Positions 22,036-33,584 of a stretch of DNA of 64,000 bases are shown here, one piece after another. Location of the stretch: the NCBI RefSeq assembly GCF_001949145.1, contig NW_019091537.1:450647-514646 (forward strand), written 5' to 3'. The notes below the pieces were generated by a model. The model saw only the letters and a program-made list of their open reading frames with translations, made no database searches and was not told the DNA's origin. The position numbers and the translations under genes were made by a program. This DNA is from Acanthaster planci. Its lineage: Eukaryota; Echinodermata; Asteroidea; Valvatida; Acanthasteridae. Numbering within the stretch: the first letter of the stretch is position 1; every line of letters begins with the position of its first letter.

Positions 22036-24063
22036 CTACCACCTCTGTAATATAGTAGGATGATATATGAGGACAATAGGGGACTGTAATAATGCAGTAC
22101 TTGGAATCTCAAGATTAAAAACTACCAACAATTAAAAAAGGATGTCTGGTCATGGCGATTCCTTAAGGGCCAGATTGTTTCGGCCCATCTCACAGCCGGG
22201 GGGGGCGGTTCCACCTCCAAGAGCTAAGCTTTACCACACTTGATTTTTTAAAGCTTGTTGTGCACACTACTTATCATGACAAATGTTAAGTTTGAACTCT
22301 ATCAAACATATTGTACTGTTGTTATGCGGCCATTTGAAGTTCAATGCGTGCCAACCCTCAGAAAAATGCGCGCTGCGGAAGAACGGTATGTTCGATTTTC
22401 ACAAAATGCAATGCGGCGATATCGGGAAAAGTATCGAGACGGCCCGCCGGCTTCTTCAGGGTCATTGCAGTTTGTTCTGGGGAAAGTCAACTCTGGTAGA
22501 TAAACCGAGGCAGCTATGTAGCCAAAAGATTCTCATTTCTCGCAAGGTAAAGACGATTACCTGAAAGCTTTAGTTTTGCTCCTTTATTTCATCAAAAAGC
22601 CACAAAATACTCTTCTACCTGTGGACAAATGACATCAAACACCTTTAACCTAGTGATCAAACATTAATCCGCCAAAGATTTGCTCCTGAAATTTACATTA
22701 TAAATAATTTTAAAGTCATACAGAGGTTACCAATTCAGGCCTGATGTCCAACTCCATAGTGTTTTGGTGGCTTGACCACCGTCTGCTGGGAAGCCTCAGC
22801 ATTTCCTGCGATTGGACTATGTTGACAGACGTTTCGACTCCCAATTTTCTGAACCTGGGCGCTTACGAATTACGTTCTTTAATGATAACATTTTGGAGCT
22901 CAGCTGTGAATTTTATTATTTTGGGAAACCTGCTCAAGCATTTTCTAACCAAATTCTAAGATCGTATACAGGTTCGCACGACTTGTAACTAAGCTATTCG
23001 TTTGACAAAAAAGAAGAGCCTGCCAGCCTACAGAATTTCTGAAAGCTGCTACGACATACAGGATTTTGGGTCGACTCGGTTTAAACGGACTATTTCTTCC
23101 TCACATCACAAGATAAAAGGTACAACTGAAAAACAAAAACGACAATCCACAAACTATAAATGGGGGAGACTAACTATAACCGGGTATTTGATTATACCGT
23201 TAATTGGAAATTGTTTAAACATATTACTGCACTAAGTAAACTTTTCAGTGCGTTCCTCCTTATGTTTCGCCTTGACTTATACAGTACAATTTCAGTTGAC
23301 AGGAAGAATGACACTAACATCATAGTGACAATAAATAATGTACATATTTATGATATCGCAGCATATCGAAAACTCTTTGTAGTGAATATCATCTTCAAAG
23401 ATTCTATTCATGGATGCGATTTTTATTTACGAAAGTGTATCTACAAGTTTAAAGGACCAATCTTTTCTTTACTGTATGATAATTACATTCACATTCCTTT
23501 TGGGTAATCGTATTGAGAAATTCGTAAAAAAATTTCTTGACAAATACGGGCGCTGTTTCTCTGATGTTATATGAAATTTTTCGGGCTTTCATGTTCAAAT
23601 TGTGAACCGCTAATATGCAAATAATGCCAATATATTTAGTCACGAGAAAGTCACATTCATTTGTCTACGTGGGAAACAACATAATTATGACAGATGAAAG
23701 GCGGCAAAAAATCTGAATTTCTGGAAAATTTTCGTGCAAGTGGTTACAGTTACGATTTATTTTTGCAATATCAAACTTTTTGCTTAGGCAATATGCAAAT
23801 TTGTATACAGGCATATAATTGAAATGACGATCGAATATGCCTTTTAAGATGACAAGACAAAAATACTGTTAAAATAATATGGTTACATGGGAATACACGG
23901 ACACGTTTTAAGGGGATTACTTTGGACGGGCCCTTATACAGGCACGAAGGAACTCTAAATCGTTAGAAAATGTTACCCGACGTTATCTTCTTTTTGTTCT
24001 ATACTTTATTCTCACACGTTATCAGATTTAACTTGCAATATTTTCCCTTTTCCCGCCACCTGT

Positions 24064-27000
24064 TTAGTGTGCATCTCTCGTGCATTGAAGTGTACTACCA
24101 CAAACCAATCTCCGTATCGTACGCTTTATATTACCGGAGCTGGAGGTCTTCCCCCTACAGCAACGTCGAGCAGGCTTGAGTTGCCTCACAGCAACCTCCA
24201 TTACAGCCTCATCAAAAATGGCCTTGATTCCGTGTTGAGATAGTGCCGAGCACTCCCTATAAGCAACCGCCCCAAGCTTTTTAGCCATCGCCTCGCCCAT
24301 CTCGCTTGTCACGTGTTCCGCTGATGCAAGTCGACTCCTCCTCTTTTCCCACCAAGACGCTCGCCGCGGTGGTTCATCTGCTGGCCCGGTTCTGAGGTCT
24401 GCCTTGAGTCCCACCAGAATGAAAGGAATGGGTCGACCACAGTTATGATAGCACCGAATCTCAGGTACCCATACGTCTCTGACGTTCTCCAGCGACGTAG
24501 GAGAGTCTACGGCAAAGCAAACGAGGAAGATGTCGGTGTTTGGGTAGGCAAGATGTCGAAGGCGATCGTAGTCCTCTTGTCCAGCCGTGTCGAACACATT
24601 CAGCTGAACTTGCAGTTGATTCAGAACTGACACCGATACTGTGGAGAAATGAGATAACGATTGATTTTGAACATCAAATTTTGAATATCAAATCGGCTTT
24701 TAGACTTGACTCAAGTAGGGGTCTCTGTGACGTCTTCGTTTCTGCCTTGGATACATATCGAGGTGCGCGCCGTTTACTTGCTTTGCGCCCTCTTGTGTCC
24801 ACTTATTACTATGAAATCCCGACTTGACGAATCTGCCAACCGTTTGTACATAGAATGGGCTTATCTACCAAAAGTGGTCACGGTAGTGCTCAGCCCAATC
24901 ACATTGCCGGAATTGTTTTACGTCGTTCGCAACATTCATACCTGCATTATAAAGAAGGAGTCTACAAGTCTACACGACTACTTTGATTGGTGCAAATTTC
25001 GTATACATTATGCAAGATCTTGTCGTTCATATGCAATCATGAATAACTACATATCCCGACGGAGGTCCGATCGCCTTGTCCTTCAAGTCGGACTTACTAA
25101 CTGGTGACGTATGACACACGTTATAGAATAAAGGTTCTTAAATGAGGGCACCTTGTAAGGTTATGCGAGCTGCCGGTCGTTGCGCTAGTCCCGCCCAGCC
25201 AGGCCGACTGAGCGCGACGACCGTGCAGTGAGACGCCGCTGAAGGGATGGCTGACTAGGGAAGAGCGACGTACGTCCAACTTGATTTAAGTCTAATCGGC
25301 TTTATGTAGCCTGTCCGGGCGCCCCCCGGCTGATCGCTAGGGGTGGCGACGGTCCATCCGCCATTGAAAGGGGAATTGGAGGCCAGACAAAAATAGAAAT
25401 TTAGACAGGCACAAGACTTTTGTACTAAAAATGGTTTTAATACATTCCCTTTATTTCGCCGTTACCAATGAAAACTGCTTGGACAATATGAGTAAGATGC
25501 TACAAGCTATGTGATTCCCAGCGGAGTCATCGCTGCGTCCTTCCACCCAGTTGTCTAGCTGCGCTGCAGTCCCCGAAAAACCGTCTCGGAAGCCCGCCAA
25601 ACTTCTTCAGTCGCACCAAACTTTGAACTAATGTAAGCCATAGGGCCCTGCTACAACATGCCTTGAAAACGTGCACAAGGTTCAAAGGTTACATTATAAT
25701 TTCCATGCCCCAGACCCCTACNNNNNNNNNNNNNNNNNNNNNNNNNNNNNNNNNNNNNNNNNNNNNNNNNNNNNNNNNNNNNNNNNNNNNNNNNNNNNNN
25801 NNNNNNNNNNNNNNNNNNNNNNNNNNNNNNNNNNNNNNNNNNNNNNNNNNNNNNNNNNNNNNNNNNNNNNNNNNNNNNNNNNNNNNNNNNNNNNNNNNNN
25901 NNNNNNNNNNNNNNNNNNNNNNNNNNNNNNNNNNNNNNNNNNNNNNNNNNNNNNNNNNNNNNNNNNNNNNNNNNNNNNNNNNNNNNNNNNNNNNNNNNNN
26001 NNNNNNNNNNNNNNNNNNNNNNNNNNNNNNNNNNNNNNNNNNNNNNNNNNNNNNNNNNNNNNNNNNNNNNNNNNNNNNNNNNNNNNNNNNNNNNNNNNNN
26101 NNNNNNNNNNNNNNNNNNNNNNNNNNNNNNNNNNNNNNNNNNNNNNNNNNNNNNNNNNNNNNNNNNNNNNNNNNNNNNNNNNNNNNNNNNNNNNNNNNNN
26201 NNNNNNNNNNNNNNNNNNNNNNNNNNNNNNNNNNNNNNNNNNNNNNNNNNNNNNNNNNNNNNNNNNNNNNNNNNNNNNNNNNNNNNNNNNNNNNNNNNNN
26301 NNNNNNNNNNNNNNNNNNNNNNNNNNNNNNNNNNNNNNNNNNNNNNNNNNNNNNNNNNNNNNNNNNNNNNNNNNNNNNNNNNNNNNNNNNNNNNNNNNNN
26401 NNNNNNNNNNNNNNNNNNNNNNNNNNNNNNNNNNNNNNNNNNNNNNNNNNNNNNNNNNNNNNNNNNNNNNNNNNNNNNNNNNNNNNNNNNNNNNNNNNNN
26501 NNNNNNNNNNNNNNNNNNNNNNNNNNNNNNNNNNNNNNNNNNNNNNNNNNNNNNNNNNNNNNNNNNNNNNNNNNNNNNNNNNNNNNNNNNNNNNNNNNNN
26601 NNNNNNNNNNNNNNNNNNNNNNNNNNNNNNNNNNNTCATCCAGCCAGGGCAAGTTCAAGGACAGAAACTTTCGATTTTCCTTTGTATTCTGTTCACAAAA
26701 CATATGACAAACAGCCGTCACTCAAACTTGCCTCGGAATATGAAGAAGCCGGAATATGAAATAACCAAGGTTATTTACCGTATGTCTGCGGGTTGTAGCT
26801 ATAGAGTGCGCCCTCTCTTTGCTCAGAGCAGTGTAGTCTTTCTCAGACCAGATGAGTCTGACAAACGTAGATCGCTTTCGATTCAAAGGCCCTGTGTGAG
26901 TGTTTTTTATTACGAAGCTGTCCGGGGAACTTGGGATGCTTTCCTATGGGAAAATGGTTTTTATTACCAGTCTTAAGAGGAAACTAGTTTTCACACCTCG

Positions 27001-29883
27001 TGGAAGCTTGCCCTCAGTCGAAATGTGGGACCGTAGGCTCCTTACCTTTAAAAATATCTTCCCGAGTCACGATTACAGCCTTTATTTATCGAGTCCAAAT
27101 TTCCTAGGGTGTTGTGCAAAAAAACTTCACGTCCGGTATCATCCACTGTCACGTGACAAAAAGTAGAGACATTGTTCAATTTCCCGAACAAATTCCGAAA
27201 GATTCTAAGTTAATTGTCGTCAACAGTCGGATAGCATGCGCATAAATTCCGGGGATGGGGTATGCATTTCCCCACTCTGCACTTTTTGACAGGGAAGATG
27301 GGATATTGAGTAATCCCCACCACACACACACTTTTTCGTAGTGAGAAAAAAAATACAGCGGATTGTATGGAATAGTTCGGACCTCGCCACAACCAAATGT
27401 ATTCTAAATCTATAGAAACACGCAAAGACTGGGGAAACTACTCCCGGCGAAAACCTATGGTGGGCCATCATTCCCCAACAACCTGAAGATAAGCTATCAC
27501 ATGCAAATGAACTTTTTTCAGTTTGGATCACTATGAAGTATAATATTTGATGAAAAAAGTCATATCATAGCAAGTCATATCATAACAACAAGTATAATAT
27601 CTAATAGTGGAGGAGAGAAGTCATCCATCATCGAAATTATCAGGCTGCTTTAACCTGGTTTGGAAATAATGGGTCACTTAAAATCTGCCCGTTTCTTCGT
27701 GCCAAAGGTGACCGACCGTGAGCCTTCATCTAAAATTACACCAGAATGATCGTTCATGGATTGAAAATTTGCATTAAAGCGGTCCTTATCCCGTGCAGAG
27801 GACGGAGAATGCTTCATGTATTCGAGCATAAAAGGTCTAAGAATTATCTAAATCTTGCAATCTTTGTGTCAAGCCATGAGAAATTCATAAAAATAACGAA
27901 ACGGGGATTGAGATGAACACATGAATGGGTCACATAACTAGATCTGTGCAGGTTTCCACTGAAGAAAAATGATACCGTGTCGTTTTTAAATTTCCGGGTA
28001 GAAAACTGAGGAATAATTATGTGTCGTTGTCCGTCGCCCGTCGTTGGTCGTCTGAGTAAAGTTACGTCTAGTCTTTTACTAAGTTATCAACTTAAAAATA
28101 CAATCTACCTTAATATAAACCTATTTTGTAAAAATAATTTTTTTTTGAATTTAACAGAACATGGTTATTTTTTCCCGTACACATGCATTACTTTACCGAT
28201 GTCACTCTTTAAAAAAAGAAAGGATGTTGCTTCTTCCAAGTGGAGCAAGGCGCAACTGGAAAATCTAATACATTATGTTCTAGGCTAAATGAGTGTCAGG
28301 CATGGCGAATCGATCGAACAAGCTGAAGTATATGAAAAGATCAAGGGCCACAGTGAAAAGTAGCACTGCGCAAGCGTGACCAAAAAAAAAAAAGAAAGAA
28401 AAAAGAAAGGGGGCAGGCAACGCACGACGGACGACGGAAAATGGATTATAAAATGGCAGAATTGGGACACAATAAAAAGCAAGAGGCGACGGACGACGGG
28501 TGATGGACGATATGAAATTCCATCCAAAACGGATTCACTATGGGTGCGAAACGCATGATAATTATCCGCCTCCAAACTTTTGATTACTTCCAGGCTCAAG
28601 CCATACGAGGGCGCTAGTAGCCGGATGCATCGGCCAATCATAGCATTCTCATCTCATACGCGTTAAAAAGGCCATGACGTAGTTTCCTTCGTTGCGTTTC
28701 ACGAAAGGAATTCTCTGTCATTTTTACGTTCCTTACAAAATGCACTGATAACGTAAATTTCTTGAAGTGGTCATGTGGCCTCAGCACTTTCCATATATAT
28801 TAACTTAGTACATAAAATGAAAAATATTCCTGATATGAACATGAAGTCAAAGGTTTCTATGTTTATTTATTTATTCATTTTAAATCTTCAGACGTAAAAA
28901 ACAATAAAAGTCAGATGGGGCTGTCTTGGAAATACAAAAGTTAAAAAACGTCATCCGAAAATGTGTATGATGTTTCTAAAATTTAGTGTGAGTTTTAACA
29001 TTTCTGTCGAAAAAAAATCATTAATAATGTATTATTTTCGAAATACTGCATTTGTCCAAGCGCAACATAAACTTTTTTATCCAAACAATAACCATCCTAA
29101 GAGGCAACGACCTTCAGCACACCCGGGTCTTGGGATAGGCATCTTGACAGGTCAACCGCATGCAAGCCGGCCACAAAAGAGGATGCACGGTGCTACATAA
29201 AACGCCGGCGGACACAAGCTTCCGTCAACGATGTGACTTCATACACGGAGTACCAATCGACAAATGGCAGTATTCTAATGAGCAGACATAACGTTGGCAT
29301 GACAAGTGTCCGAATTTTCAATCGAGATTGGTTAAAAAGTTTTAAAAATCAGCCTAATTTAAGATGTCGGTTAACTTTTAACCATACTTCAGTGCTGAAT
29401 AATCATAATAGTCTAGAGAATAAGGGGGGAGTCAGGTTGGTGTACTTTCCTCGCCTTCCACCTCCGCGGTCCGGGTTCGAATCCCGGCTCAGTCCACATG
29501 TGGGTTAGGTTTTAAGTCTCCACCTGAATGTTATTCTGGGGTTTTCCTGCCATAACTGCTTTTCATTGTCTCCTCTCTACAGGTTTAGGGCGGTTTTGAG
29601 GAATCTTTGGTGTTATTAAATGATTTACTAGAGTATGCGGTCGTGGAACTGACGGAGTGAGTCACGGAAGCAAATGAAGGAAAAGGTAAGGACATTAATT
29701 AAATTCGACACAGAAACTACTACTGGTTGAAAAATCATCCTTGATTAAGAACTCACCAGAATAGGTGTCAAAAACTGTTGGAATGTGGTCGATGGGAAAT
29801 CTTTCCGTTGCGTAGCTGAAAAGGAGGCTCGTTTTCCCGACGGCACCATCACCAACAACAACGAGCTTGTAGGTTGAGTTCAT
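24064..29883 (-). CDS. Atypical Rho-family small GTPase
   Basis: Two coding exons, 29757-29883 and 24064-24638, joined in phase 1, give 233 residues. Rho GTPases are membrane-linked switches controlling actin. Visible motifs: P-loop GDGAVGKT at 11-18, switch [10 protein letters not shown] at 34-42 with the Mg-binding Thr, DTAGQED at 59-65 with the catalytic Gln, a Rho insert region and ECSALSQ at about 171-177. These are close to Rac/Cdc42. Oddities: the G4 motif is LKAD (120-123) in place of TKxD; the region after it is longer and Arg/Trp-rich ([10 protein letters not shown]); and the tail, about 30 residues after a basic CCRGK stretch, ends in RDAH with no CAAX box. Cys202-203 could be palmitoylated, as in RhoU/RhoV, but this is inference. 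The 5.1-kb intron holds the second N gap. Exact subfamily uncertain. Confidence 0.9.
25722..26635. other. Assembly gap (914 N)
   Basis: A run of N inside the intron of the Rho gene. Reading of the two flanking exons is not affected: their phases join directly. Confidence 0.98.
29425..29510 (+). mobile_element. tRNA-derived SINE head
   Basis: The sequence has 'gtcaggttggtgta' (A-box-like) and 'gggttcgaatccc' (perfect B box), followed by 'ggctcagtccacatgtgggtt', a transition seen in several invertebrate tRNA SINEs. The cloverleaf is incomplete, so this is not called a functional tRNA. Confidence 0.5.
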
Positions 29884-30164
29884 TTTGTAGAGTCCGCTGC
29901 TTGCCTGAATGTGATGTATTTTTCTTAACTTCTGAACGAGATGTAAAGCGGACAGTCGTAAACACTGTTCAGCAGGTGATTACACTCGATTAATGGGCAA
30001 ATAATTTGTTGAAAGAGTTCAGTAATCTGCTGCTTGTAACTCCCGAAAATGCTTTCTCCGTTCTGAAGAAGTTTTTATAATAGCTAGATCAAGGAACTTT
30101 TTTCGGATCATGACTAAACAGAGCAGAGTTGAGCTGGTTGGTCCGGCTAGGCTAGTATAGACAG

Positions 30165-30245
30165 CACACGGACCAATCGCGGCTTCTTTCTAAAAATAGT
30201 ATATGACGTAAGTTATAAATAGAGCTCTTCATAAGGAAAGGGTGT
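30165..30245 (+). promoter_or_regulatory. Candidate promoter between the Rho and permuted-Ras genes
   Basis: A CCAAT element (in 'ggaccaatcgcgg', near 30173), a CRE-like TGACGTAA (30204-30211) and a TATA box TATAAATA (30214-30221) lie in this order. A possible start site falls near 30245. About 190 bases further, a perfect donor GTAAGTAT (30438) could end a 5' UTR exon joined to the acceptor just before 33583. The Rho gene starts on the other strand at 29883, so the region could serve both. Confidence 0.4.
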
Positions 30246-30648
30246 GCATTGCAACTGCACTGTTGTGGCCACATGTACATGTACATATATCTCCATAACG
30301 CCCGCGTCACGCATCGTTCTTGTTATTCGAAGGAAGCATCAGCAAGCTGTCGATCGTTAGGCTTTGCTAGTTCAGTGCAGTTGCATATTAAAAAAGAACT
30401 AGGCCTATTTCTTCGTCTTGCTGCGATTTTCCGTTTTGTAAGTATATTCTCGCTGTGGGCGTTGTTCCATTTATTGCGCTGTGTTCCTTCCTCCATGGTC
30501 TGTGCAAAGGGGCAGCCCTCTGTTCACTTTGTACGGGGATTTTCATGTTTTCCTCCTTTTTGCTGCAATTTGATAAAAATAACGGAAACCTTTTCTGTAC
30601 AGTTCGGGAGATATTCATTGTGCATAAACAGTGCAATTTTAGGCATAC

Positions 30649-30720
30649 TTAACCCTAACCCCCCCTAGGGTGTATGTAAAATCATATTGAAATCGGAGGA
30701 TTTGGGACTGTTAGGTTTAA
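30649..30720. mobile_element. TTAA-flanked palindromic MITE, copy 2
   Basis: Starts TTAACCCTAACC, ends ACTGTTAGGTTTAA. The inside shares 'tgtaaaatcatattgaaatcgg' with copy 1 and the 'tttgggactgttagg' end with copy 3 (reverse strand). Confidence 0.65.
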
Positions 30721-33584
30721 TGTTAAAGCCTGGTTAAGAGTTTAGTCAATTCAGATTTTCCCCATAGACTGCAACACTTTTTGCCCCATTGCGTTTCGAG
30801 TGTGAAATATTGAATAGCCACCAGCTGACCAATCATAGAGAAGAATCAAGACTCAGTGATGTCATCCCGTCCGCGAGAATTGCCAAGCGAATCAGTGAGT
30901 TACCGGAAAACAGTAACGACTTTGCTAGTGCCCTAGTCTCAAGCTCCATCAGATTTTGAATCTTTTTCTGTGGACATGATATTACCACATTGATGTATAA
31001 TTCTTGCAAAATACAGGATAGGCTGTTAAAGCAGCTGTATGAGGGAAAAATACTGTTTGAAATTTCATTTTTGTTTATTTCAGGAAGAATTCCATACATA
31101 AACATCATAGATTTTTCCCTGTAGTAATGTCTTGGTCATCAGAAAGAAATAACATCCTAACAAGTCAAATTTAGCAAGGAATGTATTTAACTGTTTTCAT
31201 AAAACCCCAGAATTTTCAGGCTAGTCTCTTAAAGTTTGTGCACAGGATGCCAAGTGTTATCGGGGTTTTTAACCCTTTTCGAAATGGATTGGACTTTTGT
31301 ATGAAGTTCAAGTGATGTAAATGTATGGTTGTACATTTACAGTACATGTTGACACAGGGGCCTCATCATTGTACTTTTTGTGTGTTATTGCAGAGACTAG
31401 GTGGGTACATGTAAACTGCATAGAAAAAACCAAAGCGGAAGAATGTTTTATGCCTTACCATGAAAAATATCACGAGGCAGTCATTAGAATACGATATTTA
31501 TTTCATGGAGTGACCGGCCCTAGTCTAGAATTTTGAATGGTTTGATTGAAAAATACTTTCGAAACCTGTGGATGTTGCTGTCAAATTTTCCAGCAGTCAA
31601 GCTACATGTATGAAAACATCAGGGTGACTCATTGCCGAGCTGTACATGTATTTATAACCACCGCAAGGTCATGGTTTGTTTGACTTCCTAATAAATACAC
31701 TGTACTGTAGAAACGGATGACATCATTGTGGAATTCACAGGCTTGGGAAGACAGGTTTTTTTGTTCACCTGTAGTGTTGCACAACATCCTTGCCTGTTGT
31801 GCAATGTGTTCTGAGGAAGCTGACTCTGAAAAAGCTACTTGATTTTGATAATTCAAGTTAGTTTTTTTTATCCATTGCAAATACTTCCTGTTCACTGACA
31901 GAAGGAACTCGGAAGTTAGGTTTTTAGTGCCGCATTGCCAGAACACAACAAATGAACGAAGTTGAGTGCTATAGTTTCAGTTACAAATTGATTGCTGTGA
32001 TGTTGGACATGATGTTTTAACACCTGAGGGACTCAAAGCAGCTGAGGTAAATCTAAGGGTACCATGCCTCTCTGAAGGTGGTTAAACAATATCCCACATC
32101 ACAGCAGTCAGTAAATGTTTTGTCACATGCATGGCTTGAGTTCTTTGTAACAATTTTCTCAGCTGAAGGTCCCCAATTGTTTAACATTCAGTCCCTTGAA
32201 AGATGTATGATGCTTGACCTCAGTGTGTTGCCATATCGATTTGATTTTGTTGGTGGTGTGTTTTGCTCAAAATTATATTTACAACCATTTTGGAGGAAAA
32301 TCTGCTTGTGTCTTCAAGCTCAACAGACAAATTGATGTTAAGAAACGTACATGTACATGTATATGAAAAATGAACTTTTAACAGATAAACTGCAGCATTC
32401 CGGCAGATGATGGTACATGTATCATACTGCCTGTTGGCTGCTGCCAGTAGATTTTACTGTTATCTAGTGTATTGCAAGGAGCATCATTGTTTGGACTGTG
32501 GGATGGGTACTTGTCTATGATATGATACGATGTGATGTCCAGTTGTGAGGGGTGACATGGGTATTTTTCACCCAGACTCGATCGTTCTTGTCATTGAAAA
32601 TGCAGTGTTCAAGACTGAAACAAATTATTGGTTGCATCACCTGCATGTCCAATGCAGTTGCTGCACCACGAACTGTTGTATCATGTGTACAAAGTCTAGG
32701 GATGTCACTTCATGATGCGCCCAAAACTATCCCGACGAAACCGATGAAACCGACGAAACCAACTGTTGAATAGCCACCCCAGTTTGTTTTTTGTTGTATG
32801 TTATTATAACCCTGTGGATACTTCTCTGCCGTGTGGGAAATTGAATTCTGGATGTTGTTGCAAGTCATTTGCATTATGTGGGCTTTATTCATTTACACAA
32901 ATGAATGGGCTTTGTGAAGTGATATTGACATTTCCAACGATCGAAGGGCTGAGGGTCAAAGGTTTTTTTATTCGCTCAAGTCATGGCGTACAACAAATTT
33001 ATTCCTACGTGTTAAATGGCCAATTACGTGACGTGTGGGTACATGCAATTTCATGTTATGTACATGTACATGTACATGAGCATTAGGGAACAGGGTAGAA
33101 GTTGTCCTAACAATAGCATCCACTCCATTTGTCATTCATATATTACCCTTGGTCACAAATTTCTACTAGTTTTTGGAATTTTTTATTCCTAGAAGCATGC
33201 ACATATGTTTACTCTGTGTATACTCTGTTAATTACAGAGACAGTGACATTGTAGTTAAAATCATAATCATAGAAAGAAAACATCAATTACATACTGCAGT
33301 CCCACGATTTCAAGCAACGTTTGTTTTTGCCAAAAATGTAGTTCATGCTAATGTATAACTAAAAAGTTACCAGTAAGTTTGGTCTCAGTGCTTATTTCTG
33401 CCATTCTTTTTACACATGGATGTGTTAAATACCTGTACATGTTTATTTAAAAATGCTTGGTTCAAACTGACGTGTACATGAGTTTAGGCTGAAAATGGAT
33501 AACTATATCATTAAGAAGATTACAAAGAAAGCAAGCCAATACTTTTCCCTCAGTCATCAGGGTTGAAGTCTTCAAGCATTCAGA

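Larger units (their letters stand above)
18806..24063. other. Intergenic region, repeat-rich
   Basis: No recognised exon between the legumain upstream flank and the end of the Rho gene. It contains a foldback element (20054-20184), a tRNA-derived SINE (20885-21050) and a long 'acttg' array (21595-22035). A plus-strand frame at 22255-22500 has rather coding-like base use but no family match that I recognise, and I leave it uncalled. Confidence 0.55.

Noticed and set aside
22255-22564. Open plus frames with fairly coding-like base use
   Set aside because: No motif or family recognised, no clear splice context, and two overlapping frames are equally open.
25651-26976. Long open frames across the second N run
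   Set aside because: Same artefact of the gap.
28019-28515. CGTC-rich segments in inverted orientation (28019-28055 and 28422-28515)
   Set aside because: The likeness is mostly shared simple sequence (cgtccgtcg), and the arms do not align well enough to call an element.
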